Of a stretch of DNA of 64,000 bases, positions 38,150 through 46,704 are shown piece by piece; position 1 is the stretch's first letter, and every line of letters starts with the position of its first letter. The notes beneath the pieces were generated by a model. The model made no database searches and was not told the DNA's origin. It saw nothing but the letters and a program-made list of their open reading frames with translations. Origin of the DNA: Faecalibacter macacae (lineage in GTDB: Bacteria; Bacteroidota; Bacteroidia; Flavobacteriales; Weeksellaceae); assembly GCF_003687725.1 (NCBI RefSeq), contig NZ_RDOJ01000005.1:1-64000 (forward strand), read 5' to 3'. The position numbers and the translations under genes were made by a program.

Positions 38150-38179
38150 TAAGGTTAGTTATAAATTAAAAGTACAAAA

Positions 38180-38212
38180 AAATAGCTCAATTCACGAGAA
38201 TTGAGCTTTATA
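38180..38212 (-). terminator. Terminator of the amino-sugar kinase operon
   Basis: AGCTCAATTC/GAATTGAGCT stem (38184-38193, 38198-38207), loop ACGA, followed by a T-run on the minus strand. Confidence 0.85.
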
Positions 38213-38216
38213 ACTA

Positions 38217-38930
38217 TTATTTAAAAACTTCTTCAGCTTCCAAAACACTTGATGGTCGACCAACGTCGATTAAAATTCCACCCGAATGATCGAAACCTAA
38301 AATAGTTTCAGATTTCATTAATTCCATATAAACTTTCATAATAGAAAATTTTCCAGTTTCTGTAATAAAATCAAATAATTCAGGTTTGATTAAATGAATT
38401 CCACTAAAAGCTAATTCTTTACAATTATCCAAAGAATCAATCGCTTTAATTTCTTCATTTGTATTTAAGTTTTTCCATCCTTTTAAAGCATTTGCTTCGT
38501 TGAAAAATAACTTTCTTGATGATGTTCTATCAGATACAGCTAAAGTAACCAAGGCGTTATTTTCTTGATGTGCTTTTATAAAATCGGTAATGTTTAAATC
38601 AGTTAAAATATCAACATTCATCACTAAAAAATCTTCATCAAAAAAGTGTTTAGCATTAACTAAACCGCCACCAGTTTCTAAAACCTCTGGACGTTCATCA
38701 GAAATATGAATTGTGATTCCGAAATTGTCATTTTCATTTAAAAAATCAATTATTTGATCCGCAAAATGAAAAACATTAACTACGATTTCTGTAATTCCAA
38801 AGCTTTTTAAATATTCAATATTACGTTGTAACAAAGGTTTTCCGTTAACCGGAGCCAAAGCTTTTGGATGATTTTCTGTAAATGGTTTTAGACGCGTACC
38901 TAATCCGGCAGCAAAGAGCATTGCTTTCAT
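38217..38930 (-). CDS. Sugar-phosphate nucleotidyltransferase (MurU-like)
   Basis: 237 residues. The nucleotide-binding signature is AAGLGTRLKPFTENHPKAL, with a metal-binding VMNVDILTD near residue 103. Resembles MurU, which makes UDP-MurNAc from MurNAc-1-phosphate and UTP, though related glucose or mannose enzymes share the motifs. The context with an AmgK-like kinase supports MurU: together they salvage cell-wall amino sugars and bypass the fosfomycin-sensitive MurA step in Pseudomonas. Stands 3 bp after the RapZ-C gene. Confidence 0.82.
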   Translation of the reverse strand: MKAMLFAAGLGTRLKPFTENHPKALAPVNGKPLLQRNIEYLKSFGITEIVVNVFHFADQIIDFLNENDNFGITIHISDERPEVLETGGGLVNAKHFFDEDFLVMNVDILTDLNITDFIKAHQENNALVTLAVSDRTSSRKLFFNEANALKGWKNLNTNEEIKAIDSLDNCKELAFSGIHLIKPELFDFITETGKFSIMKVYMELMKSETILGFDHSGGILIDVGRPSSVLEAEEVFK

Positions 38931-38933
38931 TTC

Positions 38934-39359
38934 TTAATAAGCTTCGTTAATCCAGTTTTTCGCCTCTTGCACAACGTGCTGAACTGTAACTTGCGCATCA
39001 GGAAATTTTTCTGCGATGTGTTTTGCAGTCGCATCTGCCGAATAAACCGAACGATGTTGCCCGCCTGTACATCCAAAATTGATTTCTAAATTCTCGAATC
39101 CACGATTCAAATAATCTTCGATAGAAATATCAATTACTTGGAAAACGCCATTTAAGAAATCTTGAATTTTAGTTTCAGTTTCTAAGTAATTTTTCACACC
39201 TTCATCACGACCTGTTTGTGTTTTGTATTCTTGGATTCGACCTGGATTTAATATGCCACGACAATCAAATACAAATCCACCACCGTTACCAGTTGGATCA
39301 GTTGGGATTCCACCATTTTTATATGAAAAACTACGTACGTTAATGTTTAATTTAGCCAT
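38934..39359 (-). CDS. Stand-alone RapZ C-terminal domain protein
   Basis: 141 residues matching only the C-terminal half of RapZ, with the signature GCTGGQHRSVYSAD and the start pattern VRSFSYKNGGIP, DCRGILNPGR. The P-loop ATPase half is missing. In E. coli this half binds glucosamine-6-phosphate and the small RNAs that set GlmS synthesis. Overlaps the kinase by 8 bp and precedes the MurU-like gene by 3 bp, so it belongs to an amino-sugar operon. A sensor role is inference; see the findings. Confidence 0.88.
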   Translation of the reverse strand: MAKLNINVRSFSYKNGGIPTDPTGNGGGFVFDCRGILNPGRIQEYKTQTGRDEGVKNYLETETKIQDFLNGVFQVIDISIEDYLNRGFENLEINFGCTGGQHRSVYSADATAKHIAEKFPDAQVTVQHVVQEAKNWINEAY

Positions 39360-40368
39360 TTATTTTTTGATTTACTCGTTCTAACGTTTCTGGTTGAGTC
39401 AGAACTTTTATAATATGTTTTAATTCTGGGTAATTTTGTAAAATAGGGTAGTCGATAATAACTTTTAAATTATCTAAACCATATGAAATACTTTCGATAA
39501 AATGAGGTTTTCTTTCAATTAAACCTCTTAAACCATAAGCACCTAAAACTTGTAATAATCGAGCGACAACGCAATATTCGTACGAAGTTCTCGAATCTAT
39601 TGTAATTGCATTGGGATCTAATTTTTTAACTTGTTCAAAATAATGATTGTATAAATCTTTTTTGAAATCCATTGGTAAATTAGCTTTCGCTTGCCAAATT
39701 AATGAAACTAAATCATAGAAAATAGGACCGTATAATCCACCTTGATAATCGATAAAATACGGTTGATTGTCTTTGATCATGATGTTTCTTGATTGAAAAT
39801 CTCTAAAAACAAATCCTTTAGGAGCTAATTGATCAAATTGAGAAGCAAATAAATCAAAATCTTTAATTAATTTTCCTTGATTAAAATCGATTTCGATAGC
39901 ATTTAAAAAGTAAAATTTAAACTGAAATAAATCTCTTAAAATTAATGTTTTATCTAGTTTTGGATATGAGAAACTTTGCTTGAAATTGATTGCGTTTCTA
40001 CCTTTTATCTGAGCTTCAGCTAATTGATCAAGTACTGGATAAAAGTATTTTTTAGCTGATTCTAAATCATCTGAAATATAATTCATTAATGTTTTATCGC
40101 CTAAATCTGTTTGTGTATATAATGTAAAATCATCACTCACAAAATAGACTTCTGGAACAAATGGTGTAATTTGATTTAACTGATTTGTAAATGCTAAAAA
40201 CGTTTTATTTTCGTCAATATTACTACTTTCAGATAAAATATAGGATTGGTTTTGATCCCAAAAACGATAATACTTTCTTGCAGAACCTCCACCAGCTAAC
40301 AAAGTAACTGTGTTTATAGCTTCTTGAGAATAATGTAATTTTAAAAAATCGATGATTTTCGAATCCAT
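39352..40368 (-). CDS. Aminoglycoside-phosphotransferase-fold kinase (AmgK-like)
   Basis: Sugar kinase of the APH fold; AmgK phosphorylates MurNAc and GlcNAc at C1. ATG 40368 (MDSKIIDF) is preferred over the upstream 40404 start, which adds a basic stretch not typical of the family. Motifs: GGGSARKYYRF near the start, catalytic FRDFQSRNIMI (about residue 195) and FIDYQGGLYGP, giving about 338 residues. The D-x-x-x-x-N loop is intact. Overlaps the RapZ-C gene; its substrate in this organism is inferred from the MurU-like partner. Confidence 0.83.
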   Translation of the reverse strand: MDSKIIDFLKLHYSQEAINTVTLLAGGGSARKYYRFWDQNQSYILSESSNIDENKTFLAFTNQLNQITPFVPEVYFVSDDFTLYTQTDLGDKTLMNYISDDLESAKKYFYPVLDQLAEAQIKGRNAINFKQSFSYPKLDKTLILRDLFQFKFYFLNAIEIDFNQGKLIKDFDLFASQFDQLAPKGFVFRDFQSRNIMIKDNQPYFIDYQGGLYGPIFYDLVSLIWQAKANLPMDFKKDLYNHYFEQVKKLDPNAITIDSRTSYEYCVVARLLQVLGAYGLRGLIERKPHFIESISYGLDNLKVIIDYPILQNYPELKHIIKVLTQPETLERVNQKING

Positions 40369-40468
40369 TTTTACAATTTTCTGCAATTTACACCGAATCT
40401 TCAATTCTTAAAAATCAATTGTTGTAACCTTTTCAGAAAATTAGCATCTATAGTATAAAATAGATACT

Positions 40469-40930
40469 ATGAAAAGAATAATGTTATTATTAGTGATGCT
40501 GTCATTACAATCGTGTATTTCAGTAAAAATTAGTAACGATAAATTTGACAAGAAACAATATGAAAATGTTAGGAATACCAACTTAACAGCTTCTGGAACT
40601 TATTTTGAAAATGGAAATGTGGATAAAGATTGGTCAAATCAAAATTCAAATAATTCTACGCAGGCAAGTTTTAGAGATGCTTCTGGAATTTCCTTTATTA
40701 AATTAAAAGCTAATAAAAATGTTAGCGTGCAGTTTCATCACTTGGTTAAGTTAGAAGGGAAAATAAAATTTGAAGTTATAAATAGTAAAAATGAAGTTGT
40801 ATTTGAGCGAGATTTGAATAATTCGATTGAAGAAAATTTTAATTTAGAATTAAATTCAGGTGAATATGTCATTCGTTGGGAAGCTAAAAATGCGAATGGA
40901 TTTTATTTTTTAGAATGGAAACAGAAGTAA
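40469..40930 (+). CDS. Small lipoprotein, function unknown
   Basis: 153 residues; lipoprotein signal with Cys16 (LSLQSC). The rest looks like a beta sandwich (KIKFEVINSKNEVVFERDL, SGEYVIRWEAKNANG), as in adhesin or bacterial pre-peptidase folds. No specific family known to me. Followed by a strong terminator. Confidence 0.72.
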   Translation: MKRIMLLLVMLSLQSCISVKISNDKFDKKQYENVRNTNLTASGTYFENGNVDKDWSNQNSNNSTQASFRDASGISFIKLKANKNVSVQFHHLVKLEGKIKFEVINSKNEVVFERDLNNSIEENFNLELNSGEYVIRWEAKNANGFYFLEWKQK

Positions 40931-40933
40931 ATA

Positions 40934-40965
40934 ATAAAGCCAACTCTGCAAAGTTGGCTTTAACG
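40934..40965 (+). terminator. Terminator
   Basis: AAAGCCAACT/AGTTGGCTTT stem (40936-40945, 40952-40961) just past the lipoprotein gene. Confidence 0.8.
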
Positions 40966-41135
40966 TAATTTCAAACACCACATTTGAAATTTTAATAATT
41001 TGATCGAAATCAAACTGTTGTTTTATATATCTAAAATTTTTTATCTCTAGTTTTGAGCGTGCAAAAGTACTATATTTTATGGTTTTTGTTAGTTTAAATA
41101 TATTAAAATTATCCTAAATAATACCATTAACTCTA

Positions 41136-42494
41136 TTAAACAAATGCACTAAAGCCGGTAATTGATCGTCCAACGATTAAAGAATTGATTTCTTTTGTTC
41201 CTTCGTAAGAATAAATAGCTTCAGAATCAGCGACAAATCTTGCGACGTCATGTTCTAATAAAATTCCATTACCGCCCATAACTTCTCTTGCTCTCGATAC
41301 AATATCTCTTGTACGCATGGTACAGAATACTTTTGCTAACGAAGCGTGTTCATCTTTTAAAATTCCTTCGTCTTGCATTTCGGATAAGCGGAAAACCATA
41401 GTTTGCATAGCAGTTAAATTAGAAAGCATTTCGACCAAATGACCTTGAATCATCTGAAAACTTGCAATTGGTTTACCAAATTGTTTACGTGTTCTTGTAT
41501 AATCTAATGCACTTTCGTAGGCGCCTCTTGCACATCCAGTTGCCATCCATGCTACACCAGCTCTTGTCATTTGTAACACTTTGGCAGTATCTTTAAAAGA
41601 ATTAGCATTCTGTAATCTATTTTCTTCTGTAACAAAACAATCGGTTAAAGTGATTAATCCATTCTGAACAATACGAAGTGCCATTTTACCATGAATTTTT
41701 TCTACTGCAAATCCAGGATTATCTTTTTCTACAATAAATCCTTTTACTTCGTTATCGTCAAGATCTCTAGCCCATATAATAATTAAATCAGCAAAAGTTG
41801 CATTTCCAATCCATTTCTTTTGTCCGTTAAGAATCCATCCATCGTCCGTTTTTTTACAAGTTGTAGTTAATCCACCAGCAGCACCAGAGCCAACTTCAGG
41901 TTCTGTTAAACCAAAAGCTCCAATTTTTTCTAATTTTTGCATTTGTGGTAACCATTTTTGTTTTTGTTCTTCAGATCCACAGATGTAGATTGATCCCATA
42001 GATAGACCTGATTGAACGCCGAAGAATGTTGCAATTGAAGAATCTATTCTAGCCATTTCCATTGCTAAAACACCTTCCATTAAGAACGGTAAATTAGGGC
42101 ATCCGTAGCCATCATAAGTAACACCACAGATGTTTAATTCTCTAAATTTTGGAATAATTTGAAATGGAAATTCATCTTTTAGCCAATATTCATTTACGAT
42201 TGGTTTGATTTCAGTTTCCATGAAATGACGAACTTTTAGTTGAAGTTCTCGTTGTTCAGGAGTAAGAGTATGTGAAACATCGTAAAAATCGCCATCAATT
42301 TCTGGTAATTCACGATTTTTTGGTTTTGCGTTTAAGACTTTCATTAATCCAGCTAATTGTTGATCGTCCATTGAATTCAAATTTTTTATCACTTGAAGTA
42401 AATCAACTTTTTTAGAAAGCTCGACTAATTTTGATACATCAAATTGTTGAAGTAAAGCAGAAATTCCTTCTGAATTAAAAAATGCTCCCGACAT
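41136..42494 (-). CDS. Acyl-CoA dehydrogenase (glutaryl-CoA dehydrogenase-like)
   Basis: 452-residue FAD flavoenzyme that oxidises acyl-CoA. Conserved ASFGLTEPEVGSGA-like FGLTEPEVGSGAAGG, WILNGQKKWIGNA, and the catalytic YEGTKEINSLIVGRSITG near the C-terminus, which is close to the YEGTHDINALILGRAITG form of glutaryl-CoA dehydrogenases. An extra N-terminal part of about 60 residues (LLQQFDVSKLVELSKKVD) is present. Role in lysine/tryptophan breakdown is inferred from similarity; substrate uncertain. Confidence 0.87.
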   Translation of the reverse strand: MSGAFFNSEGISALLQQFDVSKLVELSKKVDLLQVIKNLNSMDDQQLAGLMKVLNAKPKNRELPEIDGDFYDVSHTLTPEQRELQLKVRHFMETEIKPIVNEYWLKDEFPFQIIPKFRELNICGVTYDGYGCPNLPFLMEGVLAMEMARIDSSIATFFGVQSGLSMGSIYICGSEEQKQKWLPQMQKLEKIGAFGLTEPEVGSGAAGGLTTTCKKTDDGWILNGQKKWIGNATFADLIIIWARDLDDNEVKGFIVEKDNPGFAVEKIHGKMALRIVQNGLITLTDCFVTEENRLQNANSFKDTAKVLQMTRAGVAWMATGCARGAYESALDYTRTRKQFGKPIASFQMIQGHLVEMLSNLTAMQTMVFRLSEMQDEGILKDEHASLAKVFCTMRTRDIVSRAREVMGGNGILLEHDVARFVADSEAIYSYEGTKEINSLIVGRSITGFSAFV

Positions 42495-42560
42495 ATTTTT
42501 TGGTTTTGGTTACCAAAACTAATCAAAGAGCATTCCTAAAATATTATATTGTAGTTAAAA

Positions 42561-43517
42561 TTAGGCGATTGCTAACTTAACACGTAAATTATCTAACATT
42601 GTTTCAGTCATTTTTTCTGTAGAAAATTTTGGAGCATAACCCCAATCAGCTTTCGCTACAGAATCATCAATTGATGATGGCCAAGAATCAGCAATTGCTT
42701 GACGGAAATCAGGTTCGTAAGAAATTTCAAAACTTGGAATATGCTTTTTAATCTCTTCAGCTAAATGTTCAGGAGCAAAACTTAAACCTCCTAAATTATA
42801 AGATTTAAATTCGCCTAACTTTTCACTATCAGTAGTCATTAATTGAACGATTGCATCAATTGCATCATCCATATATAACATAGGTAAGTAAGTTCCTTCT
42901 TTTAAGAAAGAAGTGTATTTACCTTCTTCAATGGCTTTGTAGTAAATATCTACAGCATAATCTGTAGTTCCGCCACCTGCAGGAGTTTTCCATGAAATTA
43001 AACCAGGAAAACGAACCGAACGAACATCAACTCCGTGATTTTGTTGATACCATTTACACCAATATTCTCCAGCTAATTTAGAGATTCCATAAACTGTAGA
43101 CGGGGTTTGAACTGTATTTTGAGGTGTGTTATCTTTTGGCGTGTCAGGACCAAAAACTCCGATAGAAGATGGCCAGAAAATTTTATCGATAACTTTATCT
43201 TTTGCTAATTCTAGAAAAGTTAATAATGTGTCCATATTAAGTTTCCAACCAAACATTGGATTTTTTTCAGCAGTTCCAGATAGTAAAGCAGCTAAATGAT
43301 AAACTGTTTTTACATTATGTTTTGCAATAACTTCTTTGATACGATTTGAGTCTAAAACATCAATTACTTCATAAATCCCATCATAGTCAACGTCTTTAGG
43401 ATCACGGATATCAGAGATAATAACATTCTCTTTTCCGTATATAGTTTTTAATTTCTCAGCTAATTCAGAACCAATTTGTCCTAATGCGCCTGTAATTAAA
43501 ATCGTTTCGGTTTCCAT
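42561..43517 (-). CDS. L-threonine 3-dehydrogenase (SDR/epimerase type)
   Basis: 318-residue NAD-dependent SDR enzyme. Rossmann motif LITGALGQIGSEL, and active-site YGISKLAGEYW (Tyr-x3-Lys). This is the short-chain-type threonine dehydrogenase of Bacteroidota and Thermoplasma rather than the MDR-type Tdh. It makes 2-amino-3-ketobutyrate, which Kbl splits; kbl lies at 60287-61486. A well-formed promoter stands at 43545-43572. Distinction from UDP-glucose epimerases rests on overall pattern (LLSGTAEKNP, FPGLISW). Confidence 0.9.
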   Translation of the reverse strand: METETILITGALGQIGSELAEKLKTIYGKENVIISDIRDPKDVDYDGIYEVIDVLDSNRIKEVIAKHNVKTVYHLAALLSGTAEKNPMFGWKLNMDTLLTFLELAKDKVIDKIFWPSSIGVFGPDTPKDNTPQNTVQTPSTVYGISKLAGEYWCKWYQQNHGVDVRSVRFPGLISWKTPAGGGTTDYAVDIYYKAIEEGKYTSFLKEGTYLPMLYMDDAIDAIVQLMTTDSEKLGEFKSYNLGGLSFAPEHLAEEIKKHIPSFEISYEPDFRQAIADSWPSSIDDSVAKADWGYAPKFSTEKMTETMLDNLRVKLAIA

Positions 43518-43544
43518 TCAAAAATTATTAATTTGTTTGCTATT

Positions 43545-43572
43545 CAAAGATACTAAGATTTTGTAGATTCAA
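43545..43572 (-). promoter_or_regulatory. Promoter of the threonine dehydrogenase gene
   Basis: TTG (43570-43572), 17-bp spacer and TATCTTTG (43545-43552) on the minus strand, 28 bp before the start codon. Confidence 0.65.
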
Positions 43573-43730
43573 TAATTATATCATCGTTTTATTATTAACA
43601 ATATTGTTTTGTATCACTTGCCTGTGGGGTGATTTGATAAATCTTCAATGTATTTTTTCAGAATTTTTTAATTATCAGTAGATAAAAGCTAATTTTTGAG
43701 GAAGTTTTAAGGCTAATTGAAATATCTCAT

Positions 43731-43738
43731 TAAATTTG
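43731..43738 (+). promoter_or_regulatory. -7 box of the M13 peptidase gene
   Basis: TAAATTTG matches TAnnTTTG and ends about 42 bp before the start; a -33 TTG is not at the ideal spacing. Confidence 0.45.
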
Positions 43739-43780
43739 TAAGACTACGAAAATTAAAAAAAAGAATTAAAGATATTTAAC

Positions 43781-45802
43781 ATGAAAAAACACTTACTTGT
43801 TGCTGCATTTGCATGTACATCAATGCTAGTTAATGCACAAGAAAAGTATCAAGCAATCAATTTAGATTACATGGATACTTCAGTTCGTCCACAAGATGAT
43901 TTTTATAGTTATGTGAATGGAAACTGGATGAAAACTGCTGTTATTCCTTCAGACCGTGCGCGTTGGGGAAGTTTTGATGAGTTGCGTGAAAATACGGATA
44001 AAGTTACTTTAGAATTAGTAAAAGGATTATTAAAAGAATACTACAAAGAAGGTTCTGATAATCAAAAAATCACTGATTTATATCGTTCATACGTAAACTA
44101 TGATGCGCGTAATGCAACAGGATTAGCTCCAATTCAGAAATACTTAACTCAAATCGATCAAATTCAGAATTTAAACGATTTACAAGCATATTTAGTTGAG
44201 GTTACACCTATTGGTCGTAATCCATTTTACTCTTTCTTTATCTCTTCAGATATGAAAGATTCTAATGCAAACGCTGTTTATTTAGGTGGAGGTTCTTTAG
44301 GATTAGGTCGTACTTACTACCAAGTAGATGACGAGAAAAATCGTAAAACATTAACTGAATATTCAGATTATGTTTCACAGGTTTCTGCTATTGCAGGACA
44401 AAGAACACGTGATTTAAAAGGACCAGGGGTTGTTGCTTTCGAGAAACAAATTGCTTCTTACTTAAAAAATAACGTAGAAAGCCGTGATCCTGAAAAACGT
44501 TACAATCCTGTAAAAGTTTCTGAATTAAATTCATTAGTTAAGAATGTAGATTTACAAGCATACCTAACTCAATTTAATGTTAATGTTGATCAAGTTATTA
44601 TTGGTGAGTTAAAATACTTCCAAAATTTAGATCAAATCTTAACTCAAGAGAATTTACCAATAATTAAAGATTACTTAAAATACCAATTTGTAAACAGTGT
44701 TGCTGGTTCTTCTACACGTGAATTAGAAGATGCTAATTTTGAATTTTTTGGTAAAAAATTAGGTGGACAACAAGTTCAACGTAGTTTAGATAAACGTGGA
44801 TTAGGTTTTGTAAATGGTGCAGTTGGTGAATTAGTTGGTAAAGAATATGTAAAAGATAACTTTCCGCCAGAAGCAAAGGCTAATGCAAAAGAATTAATCG
44901 ATTACTTATTCAAATCTTTTGATAAACACATCAACGAATTAGAGTGGATGTCTGCTGATACTAAAGTAAAAGCAATTGAAAAATTAAATAAATTCTCTGT
45001 TAAAATTGGTTACCCAGATCAATGGAAAGATTATTCTGAATTAATAGTTAAATCGCCAGTAAACGGAGGTTCTTTATTAGAAAATAGTTTAGAATTACGT
45101 AAATTCTCTTTCAACGAAATGATGAAAGATTTAGGTAAGCCAGTTGATAAATCTCGTTGGGGAATGTCTCCACAAACTGTAAATGCATATTTCCGTCCAT
45201 CTGCAAACGAAATTGTTTTCCCTGCAGCTATTTTACAAGCGCCTTTCTACGATTATCGTGCTGATGCAGCTGTAAACTTTGGTGGGATTGGAGCAGTTAT
45301 TGGACATGAAATTTCTCACGGTTTTGATGATTCTGGTGCGAAATATGATGGTGATGGTAACTTAGTAAACTGGTGGACTGCAGAAGATGAAGCTAAATTT
45401 AAAGCAGCTTCGCAAGCATTAGCATCTCAGTATGATAAGTACGAGCCAGTTCCAGGTATTTTTGTTAATGGTAAATTTACATTAGGAGAAAATATTGGAG
45501 ATTTAGGTGGAGCATCGGTCGCTTTTGATGGTTTACAAATGTATTTAAAAGATAAAGGAACTTACGGAAATATCGATGGATTTACGCCACAACAAAGATT
45601 CTTCTTATCTTGGGCCACAATTTGGAGAACTAAAGCAACGCCAGCTGCATTAGAGAATCAAGTAAAAACAGATCCTCACTCTCCAGGTTATTACCGTTCT
45701 TTTGGACCAATTATTAATATTGATGCATTTTACGAGGCATTTAGTGTAAAAGAAGGTGATAAGTTATTCGTTCCGAAAAAGGATCGTATTAAAATCTGGT
45801 AA
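43781..45802 (+). CDS. M13 (neprilysin/PepO-type) metallopeptidase
   Basis: 673-residue exported endopeptidase, signal peptide ending VNAQ. Zinc motif HEISH (509-513) followed by GFDDSGAKYD, and downstream GENIGDLGG with the third zinc ligand. Further landmarks: NAYFRPSANEIVFPAAILQ and the C-terminal RCPPGSP-equivalent region (PHSPGYYR). Degrades peptides in the periplasm or outside. The rhodanese gene follows after 6 bp. Confidence 0.94.
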   Translation: MKKHLLVAAFACTSMLVNAQEKYQAINLDYMDTSVRPQDDFYSYVNGNWMKTAVIPSDRARWGSFDELRENTDKVTLELVKGLLKEYYKEGSDNQKITDLYRSYVNYDARNATGLAPIQKYLTQIDQIQNLNDLQAYLVEVTPIGRNPFYSFFISSDMKDSNANAVYLGGGSLGLGRTYYQVDDEKNRKTLTEYSDYVSQVSAIAGQRTRDLKGPGVVAFEKQIASYLKNNVESRDPEKRYNPVKVSELNSLVKNVDLQAYLTQFNVNVDQVIIGELKYFQNLDQILTQENLPIIKDYLKYQFVNSVAGSSTRELEDANFEFFGKKLGGQQVQRSLDKRGLGFVNGAVGELVGKEYVKDNFPPEAKANAKELIDYLFKSFDKHINELEWMSADTKVKAIEKLNKFSVKIGYPDQWKDYSELIVKSPVNGGSLLENSLELRKFSFNEMMKDLGKPVDKSRWGMSPQTVNAYFRPSANEIVFPAAILQAPFYDYRADAAVNFGGIGAVIGHEISHGFDDSGAKYDGDGNLVNWWTAEDEAKFKAASQALASQYDKYEPVPGIFVNGKFTLGENIGDLGGASVAFDGLQMYLKDKGTYGNIDGFTPQQRFFLSWATIWRTKATPAALENQVKTDPHSPGYYRSFGPIINIDAFYEAFSVKEGDKLFVPKKDRIKIW

Positions 45803-45808
45803 TAGAAT

Positions 45809-46144
45809 ATGTTTAAGAAAATCAAAGCTTGGTTTTTAAATCGAAATAGAGTAATTAGTATGACAACAGTAGAAGCTATTAAAAGTGGAAACGGTACGTT
45901 AATCGATGTACGTGAACCACACGAATTAGATATGGAAGGATTTGTACCTAATGCAATTAATATTCCATTAGGTGACGTTCCACATAGAGTAGAAGAGATT
46001 AAAGCAATGGCACAACCAATCATTGTTTTTTGTAGAAGTGGAAATCGTTCAGGAAATGCTGCGATTTTCTTACAATCTCAAGGATTAGAAGATGTATATA
46101 ATGGAGGAGGTTTCCAAGACGTTTTAGATGTTTTAGGATCTTAA
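45809..46144 (+). CDS. Rhodanese-domain sulfurtransferase
   Basis: 111-residue single-domain rhodanese with active-site Cys75 in FCRSGNRSGNA. N-terminal basic and hydrophobic residues (MFKKIKAWFL) may touch the membrane. It may transfer sulfur or handle thiols; partner unknown. Likely co-transcribed with the peptidase upstream. Confidence 0.9.
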   Translation: MFKKIKAWFLNRNRVISMTTVEAIKSGNGTLIDVREPHELDMEGFVPNAINIPLGDVPHRVEEIKAMAQPIIVFCRSGNRSGNAAIFLQSQGLEDVYNGGGFQDVLDVLGS

Positions 46145-46165
46145 TCTAAATACAATCATAGAGAT

Positions 46166-46204
46166 AAAAGAGCGATCAGATTTTCTGGTCGCTCTTTTTT
46201 ATTT
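46166..46204 (+). terminator. Terminator after the rhodanese gene
   Basis: AAAGAGCGATCAGA/CTGGTCGCTCTTT stem with G-U pair and TTTT loop followed by a T-run. Confidence 0.85.
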
Positions 46205-46232
46205 AAAATAATAACAAAGTTTGTTTAAAGCG

Positions 46233-46262
46233 TTGTACAATCAGATAATTGTTGTAAATTTG
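46233..46262 (+). promoter_or_regulatory. Promoter of rpsO
   Basis: TTG (46233-46235), 19-bp spacer, TAAATTTG (46255-46262): a textbook Bacteroidota promoter, giving a leader of about 30 nt before rpsO. Confidence 0.8.
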
Positions 46263-46298
46263 CAATTCATTACATAATAATTATTAAATAATATTTGC

Positions 46299-46568
46299 AT
46301 GTACTTAACATCAGAAGTAAAAAGCGAATTATTCGCTAAGCACGGGAAATCAGCTCAAGATACAGGATCTGCTGAAGGACAAATCGCTTTATTCACTTAC
46401 CGTATCAACCATTTAACTGGTCACTTAAAAAAGAACAGAAAAGATTTTAACACAGAAAGATCTTTAGTACTTTTAGTAGGTAAGCGTAAGTCTTTATTAG
46501 ACTACTTAAAGAAAAAAGATATTACACGTTACCGTGCGATTATCGCTGAATTAGGATTACGTAAGTAA
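46299..46568 (+). CDS. rpsO: 30S ribosomal protein S15
   Basis: 89 residues, standard size; matches S15 throughout (DTGSAEGQIALFTYRINHLTGHL, RSLVLLVGKRKSLLDYLKKKD). Binds 16S rRNA in the central domain and helps S6/S18 join. Followed by an attenuator-like hairpin and then pnp, the gene order found in most bacteria. Confidence 0.98.
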   Translation: MYLTSEVKSELFAKHGKSAQDTGSAEGQIALFTYRINHLTGHLKKNRKDFNTERSLVLLVGKRKSLLDYLKKKDITRYRAIIAELGLRK

Positions 46569-46583
46569 TTTTAAATTATAAAA

Positions 46584-46620
46584 GAAAGGGCAATTGAAAA
46601 TAATTGCCTTTTTTTTTGCT
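46584..46620 (+). terminator. Hairpin between rpsO and pnp
   Basis: GGCAATT/AATTGCC stem with A-rich loop, followed by nine T. It should end most rpsO transcripts; in other bacteria the corresponding rpsO-pnp region also tunes read-through and RNA decay. Confidence 0.85.
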
Positions 46621-46704
46621 CAAATAGTTAGAAATAAACTACATTTATAAAATATTGGAGCAAACGGCTCCAATTATAGACGAATTTAATAGATAAGAAG
46701 ACGA

